Shown piece after piece: positions 1 to 8,828 of a DNA stretch of 47,345 nucleotides; the stretch's first letter is position 1; the number at the start of each line of letters is the position of its first letter. Made by a program: the position numbers and the translations under genes. The notes below the pieces were generated by a model. The model was not told where the DNA came from, did not search any database, and saw nothing but the letters and a program-made list of their open reading frames with translations. This stretch comes from Bartonella sp. MM73XJBT.G (GTDB lineage: Bacteria > Pseudomonadota > Alphaproteobacteria > Rhizobiales > Rhizobiaceae), in the NCBI RefSeq assembly GCF_028618435.1, contig NZ_JAQISW010000015.1, positions 1 to 47,345 of the forward strand, given 5' to 3'.

Positions 1-410
1 CCTCAAAAGAGTGCATCCTTCCCCTCAAGGGATATATGCCTAACCCTCATGGCATATATCCAAGTCTTATAAAGGGTACACTCTAGCCTTAAAAAAAGAG
101 TGTATCCTTCCCTTTACGAGTTTGACTCAATTTTCATCACGTCTCATTTTAATTTTAATGAACCCTCATTTTATAAATCTTTGGTCAATGGTACAAAAAG
201 AACTTTTACAGAAGTTCTTTTGCCACCCATCTTACGGGATTCCACTTCCGGACAAAGCTTTCGAGCTTTTTTAAAATATCCGTAAAATAGAATCATAAAG
301 GATTTTGTTTAGCCAATTAAGGGTAAATTTTGTCAAAATATAGACAAAGTTTATTCTTTTTTATGACTTTTGTATTTTTTACTATGGTCATTTAAAGTGA
401 ATTTATATAT
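1..410. repeat. Gene-free leader with hairpin and short direct repeat
   Basis: No convincing gene is seen. An 11-bp inverted repeat (GGATATATGCC at 30-40, GGCATATATCC at 51-61) can form a hairpin with a 10-nt loop. It is bracketed by a 20-nt direct repeat with one mismatch (5-24 and 94-113, core GAGTGYATCCTTCCC). A 61-codon open frame at 100-285 has no ribosome site or recognisable motif and was not called. Confidence 0.5.
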
Positions 411-445
411 GATACGTATCGATATTTATTTCTATAAATAAATAT
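411..445 (+). promoter_or_regulatory. Two adjacent dyads upstream of the 458 gene
   Basis: A 10-bp palindrome GATACGTATC (411-420) is followed directly by a 10-bp inverted repeat (ATATTTATTT at 422-431, its complement at 436-445, 4-nt loop). Both lie just upstream of the AGGAG ribosome site of the gene at 458. The position suits an operator or an mRNA leader structure. No specific regulator can be named. Confidence 0.4.
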
Positions 446-457
446 AGGAGAAAAACT

Positions 458-781
458 ATGAATATCAGATATTTTTTTATAGCGGGGGCAATTACAAGCG
501 GTTTAGCTCTTGCAATTCAAAAGTCTGATCGTATAGTCAATCAAGAGCCCTCTCCTATTGTTGCTCCTTATACTGTTAAAAAGACACATTTACATCTTTT
601 TAAACAAGTAATGAGCCCATTGGATACATTGAATATACTGAGAACAGCGAATAGAACTGAATCAGAACAAGCATCAATAGATGCTATCTATGAAAAAGGA
701 AAAAGTTTATTAAATGCCATTGCTAGTTTTTTAGTCTCAATATTGATATATTTTATGCAAATGGTTTCTGCAAAAGTATAA
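458..781 (+). CDS. Small hypothetical membrane protein
   Basis: A 107-residue protein of unknown function. The start is well supported: AGGAG lies 8 nt before the ATG and a rho-independent terminator follows the stop. Residues 5-20 (FFIAGAITSGLALAI) form a short N-terminal hydrophobic segment that could be a signal anchor. Residues 85-104 (LLNAIASFLVSILIYFMQMV) form a second, stronger membrane segment at the C-terminus. The middle is polar and contains no motif I recognise. It stands alone between gene-free stretches and is not part of the minus-strand array that follows. I infer an inner-membrane location from the hydrophobicity only. Confidence 0.7.
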   Translation: MNIRYFFIAGAITSGLALAIQKSDRIVNQEPSPIVAPYTVKKTHLHLFKQVMSPLDTLNILRTANRTESEQASIDAIYEKGKSLLNAIASFLVSILIYFMQMVSAKV

Positions 782-841
782 GATAAAAAAGTTCTTAAAA
801 TAAAGTTTTATACATTTTGTATATAACATAAAATGAAATAA

Positions 842-870
842 AAGCCCTTTTAAAAAAGGGCTTTTGTTTT
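842..870 (+). terminator. Rho-independent terminator after the 458 gene
   Basis: The stem AAGCCCTTTT / AAAAGGGCTT is followed by a T-rich run, about 60 nt after the stop codon of the gene at 458. Confidence 0.85.
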
Positions 871-1554
871 AATTTGTATTGTATTTCTATGGACCAAAAA
901 TCAGCTTCTCAAAAACAGCACTTGATTTAATCGTTCCTCCTTTTGAAGGGTTCTCAGGCTCTAGCCCTTAAGCTCTAGAGCTCATACGGCTTTAGTCAAA
1001 GATAAACCATAATTTTGCCGTTTTGCAGTCAATTCTTCTCTTCTTTCAAGAAAATGCGCGTGGGCAGTGTGGCTTGCGAAAATTCACTTTTCAGCCTCAA
1101 TAAACTAAGCCTCAATAAACAAAGTACCATATTCCCTAGATTTCATACCCATATCCCCTCACCGGAAAGAAGAGTTTTTTACGCAATCAATAATGATGTT
1201 TTTTTCACTTAAGCTTAAATATTTTCTCATATCTAGCGTGCTTTTTTTCACATAAAAAACGGCTTTTCTTAAAAAAAGGAAGAGATCTTTAAAAAAACAA
1301 GAAAGGAACAAATTGACCCTCATTTGTCCGCCCCTCATCTTGAATAAGAAAACATTTTCAGCTTACTTTTTTAAAACCTGCTGTACTTTTTGATTTTTTT
1401 CAGCCCTTATATTTTGCTTTTATTGTGTATTTTACCCCTTGTATTTTTCTTGTATTGCTTTGGGGTAAAAATCTTTCAATCATGGTGCTTATACTTCTTT
1501 CAACAAGCACGCTTGTTCTTTAAAATAGGAGGGATTTTTTAACAAATGTGCCTA
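871..1554. other. Gene-free spacer
   Basis: 684 bp of AT-rich sequence. A 65-codon open frame at 1015-1212 has no ribosome site and no recognisable protein features. I see no convincing gene, RNA or strong hairpin. Confidence 0.5.
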
Positions 1555-2720
1555 CTAATCAATTTTTATATCCATAAATGCAGGCTCACCCTCTTTGATA
1601 TAAGTAATATCAGGCGCATGTTTGACCCCCTCAGCTTCTACGATGAGAGGTTCATCACTCACAACGTATCCTTGTTCCTTTAATTCTTGTTTTTTCTCCT
1701 CGACTATTTTTTGATGAAAATCTCGTTTTTTATTGCACGCATTCGGATCTCTCATTCTGAAAAGTTGATAATCTTCCACGTCTATGGCGCAGATCTTTGC
1801 CACCTGTTCCAGCAAATCGTAACTAAAATTTCCTACCCTTTTCACCTCTTGAGCCATCACCATTGCGCGTTCCAGATGGATTTTTTCAATGGTTTCATCA
1901 AAACCAAGCTTCTCACCTCGCGAAAAACTTGCATCATAAGAACCTAAAGTCTCAACATCCCCCAGCAAGGCAAGAGCACCAAGATGCAACAGCGCATAAG
2001 GAGCTGCCTCTGCTTCAACGGTTGACCATACTAAAGAGTCTCTTTCCCAAGGTGGAATACGATATTGAGAGCAAAGCATTTCATGCAAAGAATCCTCTTC
2101 CATGATCCATGCTAAAGTTTTATCAAGTTCTTTCTTTAAACGCTGCGCACTTACTTTTTCTTCAAAAATTTCCAATCCATTGGGGACAAAATTTATAAAT
2201 ACCGTTGGCAAAACCCCAGAATTAAGAGGATTAATGGTATAACAAGCCGCCGCAAAAATACCGCTCATCACGAGAAGTCCGCGATCAAAGGGTGAAAATT
2301 CTTCTATGTGTTTCTCGTTATAGAGAAACTGCACTTCGCGATCAGGCAAAAAGAGCGCAAAAAGAGCATTGCCACATGATCACCTTTTCTCATCAATTCT
2401 ACAGACCACCCCAAGCTTTTTAACAGCGCTGTTGCACTTTCCATGGTGAGAATTTCATCATCATCGATCAAGAACTCTTTTCCCTCTTGTTGCAAACGCC
2501 TCTCCAGCACCACAGCTTCGTCTTTCCAAAACTGCTGTGTTGCCAGATCATTTTCTTTCAGTACGCGTTCCAGCGCGCCTTTCACTTTGAAATTCATTTT
2601 CATCCGTTTGAAGACAGAAATATAAAGAGCCAAAACCAGCATGATAATGACCATGAAAACAACAATCATCACCCAGAACTCAGGATCCAAGAGACGTACG
2701 ACGATAGGATTACTGTTCAT
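1555..2720 (-). pseudogene. Array gene, B-C module type, broken by an 11-bp duplication
   Basis: Two frames together match the intact paralogue at 9846-11018. The first frame (from ATG 2720, ribosome site AGAGGG) has one membrane segment (about residues 17-35), then the B motif YISVFKRMKMNFKVKGALE, then a soluble stretch containing DDEILTMESATALLKSLG. After KGDHVAMLFL it leaves frame. The second frame resumes at PDREVQFLYN (near 2349) and continues to DITYIKEGEPAFMDIKID at 1555. The junction is a perfect 11-bp tandem duplication, and removing one copy restores a single frame of about 385 codons. Both halves are otherwise free of stops, so the lesion is recent, switchable, or a sequencing error. 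Function unknown. The C module is predicted soluble and would face the cytoplasm if the basic KR segment does. Confidence 0.75.
2346..2367. repeat. Perfect 11-bp tandem duplication causing a frameshift
   Basis: GCAAAAAGAGC occurs twice head to tail (2346-2356 and 2357-2367) inside the B-C gene. The intact paralogue has a single equivalent (LATFFLPDREV). Eleven is not a multiple of three, so copy number decides whether the C module is translated. Confidence 0.9.
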
Positions 2721-2762
2721 TTTTCCCTCTCATTCTTGGCTAAAGCCCCCTCTTATTCTTGG

Positions 2763-3131
2763 CTAAAGCCTATGCGAGAGAGAGTTTATGAGCTCTCGTA
2801 CAGAGAATGCTTCTTCTAATTTTTGAATATTTTCTTGCAATTGCCCCGTCACGCTGCGACGAATCCGGAACATCACCGGAATAAAAAGAATGGCACAGCC
2901 CATAATGAAGTTCGTCGCCTTAAAGATCACGAGATGCACCGCATATTGCCACCCTGTCAGCTGCCAATTTAAGACATCTGGTGTTTCTAGAATCATTCTC
3001 CAAAGGATAATGAGAACAGCAAGAGCGAAGATAACTTTATAATCCCTTGGTGAGAGCAACGCTTGCTGGAACGCAAAAGAATGGGTACTTTTATGCGTTT
3101 CTTTCTCTGATTTCCAATTTTGCTCTTTCAT
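2763..3131 (-). CDS. Array protein, A module
   Basis: 122 residues, ATG at 3131 with GAGGG upstream. It follows the A pattern: a polar N-terminus, the conserved block FAFQQALLSPRDYKVIFALA (compare SLEEAFLTRKNYKVIF in the gene at 11032), a first membrane segment (about residues 33-48), a second membrane segment (about 70-88) and a basic, amphipathic tail (QENIQKLEEAF) corresponding to LKKKIQQLEE in other members. It lies 42 bp upstream of the broken B-C gene on the same strand, repeating the A-then-B order seen across the array. The family and function are not recognised. Inner-membrane location is inferred from two hydrophobic helices. Confidence 0.75.
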   Translation of the reverse strand: MKEQNWKSEKETHKSTHSFAFQQALLSPRDYKVIFALAVLIILWRMILETPDVLNWQLTGWQYAVHLVIFKATNFIMGCAILFIPVMFRIRRSVTGQLQENIQKLEEAFSVRELINSLSHRL

Positions 3132-3250
3132 TTATTCCCTCTCACTCTTTAACAAAGCCCCCCTCTTATTCTTTGCTAAAGCCTATGCGAGAGAGAGTTT
3201 ATGAGCTCTCATACACAAGAGCGCTTCTTCTCATTTCTGGATTTTTTTGC
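3132..3250 (-). repeat. Direct repeat copy carrying a decayed A-module 3' end
   Basis: This stretch is a diverged copy of 2720-2835, sharing for example CTAAAGCCTATGCGAGAGAG and the following GTTTATGAGCTCTC. In the 2720 copy that DNA encodes the last residues of the A protein at 2763-3131 and the spacer after it. Here it encodes only a broken remnant. The unit also contains an internal tandem repeat of about 22 bp (CCCTCTTATTCTTGGCTAAAG type). Confidence 0.7.
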
Positions 3251-3932
3251 AACTGAGGCATGCAGGTAAAATCCAGACTCAAAAAAAGAGCACAGGCGGT
3301 TCATGGCTTGCCTCATGTATAAAATCATAAAAAATAATAATATAAAAATAATAATATTTGTGGGATCTTTCCCCGCTTTCCTTCCTCAAACAGTGAAGAT
3401 TTTCAACCCGCGCCAATCTTTAAAACACATAAGTTCCAATCCGCGCTTTTTCTTTCCCCAAAAGCTCCCCTTTTGTCAAGAAAATTTCCGAGCTCTCACG
3501 CTATAAAATTCATCTCAAAACCTCTATAAACAAGGCGCTGAAGAATAAGGAACCAGCCCTTAAAGACCGCAATCGCCTACTCAAAACGGCTCTTTTACCG
3601 ATCCTCTCCACTCAAATGATGAAATAAGCCCAAAGCTTCCATTCTAAGCTCCACACACACCTCTCACCCCACACAGCCCTTACTCCCACACAGCCCTTAC
3701 TCCCACACAGCCCTTACTCAATGACCGTCTACAATTTGCGCTTTTTTCCCAAAAAAATGCCATTCACCCTCCCCATTCCTTTAGAGCAATGTTATGAGAG
3801 CAATGTTATTAAAGCAATGTTGTATGGCCGCCCCTCAAGCCCCTCTCAAAACTTTAAAGGTAAAATGTTATCGAGAGCACTCCCCATCAATCTTCAATTT
3901 CTCAGCATTTTCTCAAAAAAATTTCCCTTCGC
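3251..3932. repeat. Gene-free spacer with 17-bp x3 tandem repeat
   Basis: No gene is supported. A perfect 17-bp unit (CCCACACAGCCCTTACT) is repeated three times at 3668-3684, 3685-3701 and 3702-3718. A short imperfect repeat of GAGCAATGTTAT follows near 3784-3822. The plus strand is C-rich and poor in G. Confidence 0.7.
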
Positions 3933-4503
3933 TCATGATTTTTCAAAGGCTGAATCCTGTTCTTTCAACAGGCTTTTTAGTTCTTTTTTTAAAAAGCCAT
4001 ATCTTCTCGCCAACTTAAAGACACCGTAATAAAGTTGCAAAATCATCATGGGAACAATTGCAAACCAAATTGTCACGAATATAAGTACAAGACCCAATAT
4101 TGTCACAAGAAGCTCGTCCATTTTTACGCTCACACCCTTTTTATCGCGCTGTTTTTGCTGAGGGGTTATTTTCCCCCGTTGCTCATTTATTTTGTTCAAT
4201 ATGCGCGCCTTTTTAAGCAACAAACACCACAATATGATGTAGAGGATCACCATAACGGGGATCAAAACCACAACACCCACACCAATAACTGTCCAGAGCG
4301 CACATACAGTGTGAAAAAGAGAACTAGCCTGCTCCCCTGTCAATGGTTTTTGGGACTCTAACAAGGGTAGAAAGAAGATTCTGTTTCTAAAGCTCAATCA
4401 TGAGTGAGAGGAGACTCATGACAAAATACTCTCGCACAGAAGAAAACTCTTTCTCAAAAAAATTGAGCAGTTCGTTATAAAATACTGATTTTTTCCCCTT
4501 CAT
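3933..4503 (-). pseudogene. Array gene, A-B fusion, frameshifted near 4398
   Basis: From ATG 4503 (leader AAGGGAAGAGCAAATG, identical to that of the next gene upstream) one frame reads MKGKKSVFYNELLNFFEKEF and stops after SLLSLMIEL. The next frame continues as LLESQKPLTGEQ, which aligns with FLEFKKPLTIAQE of the intact paralogue at 4825-5382. It runs through the A membrane segment (VGVVVLIPVMVILYIILW), then a second membrane segment and the B motif YYGVFKLARRYGFLKKELKSLLK. A frameshift near 4398 therefore separates the A N-terminus from the rest. The downstream frame alone could only start at a TTG without a ribosome site. I call it a broken copy of the A-B fusion gene. Confidence 0.65.
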
Positions 4504-4544
4504 TTGCTCTTCCCTTTATTATATAAGCGCATTTCTTTTTCACG

Positions 4545-4578
4545 CCCCCTCTTTTAAGCCCCCCCTCTTTTAAGCCCC
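4545..4578. repeat. Short tandem repeat between array genes
   Basis: The CCCCCTCTTTTAAGCC unit occurs twice in succession in the gap between the two A-B fusion genes. It resembles the pyrimidine-rich tandem repeats found at most other gene junctions of the array. Confidence 0.6.
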
Positions 4579-4824
4579 ATGATAAAGTGCAACACATGGT
4601 TTTTCTCTCCATGGCTCTTTTCTTATTTTCGAATCAATCTCCCAGAGATTTTAAAAAAACGCTCTTTTTTTAAAAACGCTCTTACCCTCCAAATGACGTT
4701 AAGAGCATTTTCCTCCTCACAAACGACATGGGCGTCATCACCCTCTCTGATGATTCTTCACCCCTCTCCTCTTCTTATGTCACGCGTTGTATCACGAGAA
4801 TGGCTGAACATGGCTTCTTCCCCC

Positions 4825-5382
4825 TCAAGATAATGGTGAGAGCCCTTGGCTCTTGACATGTTTTAATTCGCGTTTCACGTTACAATACAATCTCACGCGC
4901 TTAAAGAAAAAAGAATAGAATTCCAAAATCAGCATGACAACGCCTGCCGTAAAAGACATTTCAAGCAAAATGATAAAACAAAGGAATGCGATAAAAAAAC
5001 GGCTTATATTTTCTCTATCGATTTTTTCAGAATGATTTTGTTGATTGGTTGTTTGCCCCCGTTGCAAAAGTATTTCATTCAACTGCTGAATCTTTTTCTT
5101 CAACACATGCGTTAAGATGAGATAAAGCACCAAGAAAACAGGCATCAAAGCAAACACACAGACCATGATGACTTCACGCAGCACAAAGAAGGCAAAACGC
5201 GTGTTCTCTTGAGCAATAGTCAACGGCTTTTTGAATTCTAAGAATATCAAAAAAAACCACCCACACAGCGCCACGATCACAGAAATAAGAAAAATGATAC
5301 TATGCTCTTTATAGGAAAGAAAGGACTCTTCAAGAGCAAAAGAGCGCGCTCCTTTACCCCCTATTAAATTTTTCCCCTTCAT
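4825..5382 (-). CDS. Array protein, intact A-B fusion
   Basis: 185 residues from ATG 5382, preceded by AAGGGAAGAGCAA. The A half runs from FALEESFLSYKEHSIIFLI (about residues 15-33) through membrane segments at about 28-48 and 68-90 to the basic helix THVLKKKIQQLNEILLQRG. The B half has a long membrane segment (about 128-158) followed by FYSFFFKRVRLYCNVKRELK. In other parts of the array these halves are separate genes in the same A-then-B order, so this looks like a natural fusion of a functional pair and suggests that A and B act together in the membrane. No enzymatic motif is seen. Function unknown. Confidence 0.8.
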   Translation of the reverse strand: MKGKNLIGGKGARSFALEESFLSYKEHSIIFLISVIVALCGWFFLIFLEFKKPLTIAQENTRFAFFVLREVIMVCVFALMPVFLVLYLILTHVLKKKIQQLNEILLQRGQTTNQQNHSEKIDRENISRFFIAFLCFIILLEMSFTAGVVMLILEFYSFFFKRVRLYCNVKRELKHVKSQGLSPLS

Positions 5383-6900
5383 TTGCTCTTCCCTTATTTA
5401 CAAAATTCCCTTATTGGCAAAACTCTTTTTTCTTTCTTGACACAAACCATCTCTTAAGTAAAACGCATTCTCACCCAATAGAAATCCTCAAAGAGAGCAA
5501 GATATCCTCAATCTTGCCCCCATACACGGATCCCCTCAATCTTGATAATGCCAACCATTAAAGACCGCCTCTTCACGGTTTTGTTGTAAAGAAGCACACG
5601 CCTGAACACTTCCAAACCAAGGCTTATCACCCCCATTTCATAGCTCCCCATGAATGGTATCGCAATAACACTCTGATAAATCTATAAAAATTCAGCACCT
5701 CATTCCATCACCCCCCTGCACCCCCACCACTCACCCACACACACGCACACCAGCCGCCCACAGCTCCCGATCCACCGCCACAAACCAGCCCCCCGCCCAC
5801 ACCCTCCCTTACAGCCCCTCCTGCACCCCCTCACACGCCCACGCCCGCACCAGCCCTTTTGAGAAGGTTCATAAAAAGCATTTTTTCTCAATCATTTCTC
5901 TCTAACCCATCTTCATGATTTTAAAGAAAGTGATTGATGCAATCTAAAAAATTCAACCTAAAAAAATGGACCATGAAAAATCTTAATGCACGCTCATTCA
6001 ACGAAGGATCAATAATCGCTCAAAGGAGAGCTTTTCTACTTTTCATTGGGGGGCTTACAAACCAATAATGAAAAATATATTCAGCAATATCCATCTGAGA
6101 TCGCAGCTATTTTTGAGATAGAATGTTTCAGCATAAATGAAAGTGCGAACGTTCTCTTCCACATTTTAAGGAATGTTTTTTCAACAATACTTGGTTTATT
6201 GATTCCATGACCATGGAATACAATCACAATTGCTCTTTATGACAGCATAAGGGATATTGAGCATTCTTACTGATAAACCTTAAGCCTTGCCGTGAGACCT
6301 TTCAGGGAAAAAATCCTCTTGAAGAGAGCAATATTTTGTGGTCTGCGCATCACCTCTCATGAATAACAACGAACCAGTTATTTAGCGGATTGCTTTGTAA
6401 AACAGAGGACCCCACTTCATTGGATTGAATGACAAAGCACCCCCTCTTGCCTGAATGTCGATCCCAATCATCATCAAAGTGAGGCTCATTCAAGTGCTGT
6501 GGTCGGCTTGTTTGTAAAAACCATTGCAGTGGTGCGAGGGATCTCAAATGCCCTTTTTTAAGGCTCATAGTTGTGTGTTTAAAAAAATACGCTTGATTCT
6601 TGCGCTTATAATGCCTTTTGAAATAAACCCGTTGTGCTTATCTCTCATGAGAGTGCACCCCCCCCAAATGCGCACCACCATCTGCACATTGATAGCAGGT
6701 CCGTGCGTTCACTTTATGGATGACGCGCGATGACAAATAACCTCTTTTAGACAAGGATTTTTCTTTAGAGGGTAAAGGTTTTCCTTGGCAAGTTTATAAG
6801 GAAAGAGATACAAACACAGAGATACAAACACGTTGTAAACAACTTTCTGATGAAATGTGTACAGTTTTAAAGCAACGCATTTAAAGCAAAAGGGGGAGAC
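5383..6900. other. Long gene-poor spacer with a C-rich strand-biased tract
   Basis: About 1.5 kb without a convincing gene. 5700-5856 is extremely C-rich on the plus strand (runs of CCCC, CACCC, GCCC with few G), quite unlike the AT-rich flanks. Frames on its complement are Gly/Trp/Arg-rich composition artefacts. At 6804-6831 the 14-nt unit AGAGATACAAACAC is repeated in tandem just upstream of the SDR-like gene. Open frames at 6350-6568 (minus) and 6524-6733 (plus) show no supporting signals. Confidence 0.5.
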
Positions 6901-7416
6901 ATGAAAAAAGAAGATACGCAATATCGTTATTTAGTCGTAGGGGGCACAGAAATGCTTTCTCCTTTTTGTCAATCTCTTAAGCCAAAAGAAGCCATTATCG
7001 CCGCACGCTTTCTTTCCCCCAAAGTTCAGCTTGAGGCATTACAAAAACAGCAGTTGTGTATCCCGTTGGATTATGATTATGCACCATCACGAACACAATT
7101 TTTAGAAGCCGTGAAGCAATGGCATGGTTTAAAATATTGCATATTATGGATTCATTCATCCGCCTTTGCCTTTTCTTGCGCGTTAATTGAACAGTTAGCG
7201 CTTTTGCCTAAACCACCGTGTATTCTTCATGTTTTTGGTTCCAACCTTCATGATCAAATGATCACTGAGTGCGCACGCAAAAATAAGGTTGATTTCATCT
7301 CTATTCAATTAGGACAAAAGAAAACATCCAAAGGTTCACGCTGGCTGACCCATCAGGAGATAAGTCAACAGATCCTCGATGTCATAAAAAATCATCTGAA
7401 GAAACAAAACTTGTAA
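6901..7416 (+). CDS. Short-chain dehydrogenase-like Rossmann protein
   Basis: 171 residues from ATG 6901 with a strong AGGGGGAG ribosome site. The N-terminus YLVVGGTEMLSPFC (about residues 10-23) is a beta strand plus glycine-rich turn of the Rossmann type, as in a small family of short-chain-dehydrogenase-like proteins. Later motifs also fit that family: the acidic second strand IPLDYDY (about 54-60), the LWIHSSA strand (about 82-88), HVFGSN (about 104-109) and the C-terminal QLG...SRWLTHQEIS (about 137-154). The SDR catalytic YxxxK is not evident, so enzymatic activity is uncertain. NAD(P) binding is inferred from the fold. It is the only plus-strand gene inside the minus-strand A/B array and is flanked by repeat-rich DNA. 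Confidence 0.65.
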   Translation: MKKEDTQYRYLVVGGTEMLSPFCQSLKPKEAIIAARFLSPKVQLEALQKQQLCIPLDYDYAPSRTQFLEAVKQWHGLKYCILWIHSSAFAFSCALIEQLALLPKPPCILHVFGSNLHDQMITECARKNKVDFISIQLGQKKTSKGSRWLTHQEISQQILDVIKNHLKKQNL

Positions 7417-7614
7417 TTCAATCCCTCCTTTTGCTTTTCTTGAACAAGCAAGCGCCCTCCAAACGCTGTGCTGCGAACTTTCTCTTAAACGACACTCTCT
7501 CAAAATCATGGGCATTGAGAATAAACACGTCTCCATAGCAATCTTGAGAAGACAATAAAGTCGATAGTTTTAAAAGCCAAATCTTTCAATAAAGTGGTAC
7601 AAAACACCTCCCCG

Positions 7615-8100
7615 CACCCTTCTAAAACCCCATCTTCCCAAAAAACTTTCCCCAACTCCTCCCACCAATTCAACCCTTCCCCTGTGCTTTTCCGGCACCT
7701 CCATTTACCCCCCCCTACTCCTCCATTCATGCCTTCTTCACCCAATCATCCCCAATCCCTCATACTCTTGATAAAAGCCCCTTGTACTTACAGTTCCACG
7801 CTTTTACGATTGTACTCATTCACAGAAAACCGTAGAGAGCCAATACCATCTCAAACCTATTAGCCAATTAATTGGTATCAGCCCCCCTTTCAAACAAAAG
7901 TAAATGTAATATGAAAGAAACAATGGTGTGCATCATCCCCTATGCCCCCTCAAGACCATGAAGCAAGGGCATGATCTAAAAGGATTCCTCTACGTCATTA
8001 AGAACTACACGCGCTTTTTCAGCGCTGAATCTCATGATCCTGTGACCTTATGGTAAAAAAACATTTGATAAAAGAAGCAGAGAACACCACACGTGTTTCT
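7615..8100. repeat. ~500-bp segmental duplication, copy 1
   Basis: This stretch is repeated at about 8185-8690, with an offset of 570 bp in the left part and about 594 in the right part. Shared blocks include CACCCAATCATCCCCAA, ATACTCTTGATAAAAGCCCC, CTCAAACCTATTAGCCAATT and GCAAGGGCAYGATCTAAAAG. Copy 1 ends in a decayed B-module end, while copy 2 ends in the intact B gene at 8599. The C-rich part (7615-7745) looks like the tract at 5700-5856. Confidence 0.85.
8005..8095 (-). pseudogene. Decayed 3' end of a B module
   Basis: Within copy 1 of the segmental duplication the minus strand still reads SFIKCF, matching SFIKRL of the intact gene at 8599. It then degenerates through frameshifts before a block matching the ...ALKKRL end. 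Only the last third of the gene is present. Confidence 0.6.
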
Positions 8101-8184
8101 CATCTTCCTTAGCCTTTCAGTGCCCCCACACCTTCCTCAAACCACATGCTCCACATAACAGCTTTCCCAGCCCTCAAATCCCCA

Positions 8185-8690
8185 GCAATTCAACCTTTCC
8201 CCCATTCTCCAAACAAAACTTTTCCTAATTTCCCCATACCAATTCCACCTTTCTTCTGTACTTTTCCAGCCTCTCCATTGGCTCCTACACCTCCATTCAC
8301 GCCCTCTTCACCCAATCATCCCCAATTGCTCATACTCTTGATAAAAGCCCCTTATGCTTACAGTTCCACGTTTTTACGATTTTTCTTATTTACAGAAAAC
8401 CGTAGAAAGCCAATACCATCTCAAACCTATTAGCCAATTGATTGGTATCAGCCCCCTTCACACAAAAGTAAAAGTAAAAGCAAAAGCAAAAGCAAATGTA
8501 AAATGAAAGAAACAACGGTGTGCATCATAGCCTCTATGCCCCCTCAAGACCATGAAGCAAGGGCACGATCTAAAAGGATTCCTCTACGTCATTGAGAACT
8601 ACAGGCGCTTTTTCAGCGCTGCATTTAATTGCCGTGTAACCTTATAATAGGATATCAAACGTTTGATAAAAGAAATATACAGTGCCACAA
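8185..8690. repeat. ~500-bp segmental duplication, copy 2, with hexamer run
   Basis: This is the partner of 7615-8100. At 8464-8500 it has gained a run of six-nucleotide units (AAAAGT twice, then AAAAGC three times) where copy 1 has a single AAAAGTAAATG. The run looks like slipped-strand expansion. Confidence 0.8.
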
Positions 8691-8775
8691 TGGGGACCAT
8701 TAAGAACAAATCCAAAAGCCCCCCCAGCAGAGTCATAAAAGCGATCGTATAAGCCGCCGCCATCTCATTATGCAT
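8599..8775 (-). CDS. Array protein, single B module
   Basis: 58 residues from ATG 8775. The upstream GGGAAGAGG supports this start over the GTG at 8781, which would overlap the ribosome site. The protein is almost entirely one B module: a membrane segment (about residues 8-30, FMTLLGGLLDLFLMVPIVALYI) followed by the basic tail SFIKRLISYYKVTRQLNAALKKRL. A short hydrophobic protein with a basic cytoplasmic tail is the minimal form of the module that is fused to A or C modules elsewhere. It lies 40 bp after the B-A gene on the same strand, separated by a tandemly duplicated 24-bp unit. Function unknown. Confidence 0.7.
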   Translation of the reverse strand: MHNEMAAAYTIAFMTLLGGLLDLFLMVPIVALYISFIKRLISYYKVTRQLNAALKKRL

Positions 8776-8780
8776 TTTCA

Positions 8781-8828
8781 CCTCTTCCCTTTATAAATTA
8801 ATTGCCTCTTCCCTTTATAAATTAATTG
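8781..8828. repeat. Perfect 24-bp tandem duplication carrying a ribosome site
   Basis: The unit starts CCTCTTCCCTTTATAAATTA and ends ATTG. It occurs at 8781-8804 and 8805-8828. It spans the stop region of the gene at 8822 and the ribosome site of the gene at 8599, so two ribosome sites (complement of CCTCTTCCC) stand in a row. Confidence 0.9.

Noticed and set aside
100..285. 61-codon frame at the window start
   Set aside because: No ribosome site and no recognisable features; it starts inside a repeat.
5700..5891. Gly/Trp/Arg-rich minus-strand frame over the C-rich tract
   Set aside because: The composition results from the C-rich strand. There is no ribosome site or domain, and similar frames appear wherever the tract recurs.
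7594..8433. Two similar Pro/Ser-rich plus-strand frames (7594-7863 and 8146-8433)
   Set aside because: Their similarity is explained by the segmental duplication of C-rich DNA. Neither has a ribosome site, and reading frames differ by small indels that would disrupt a real gene.
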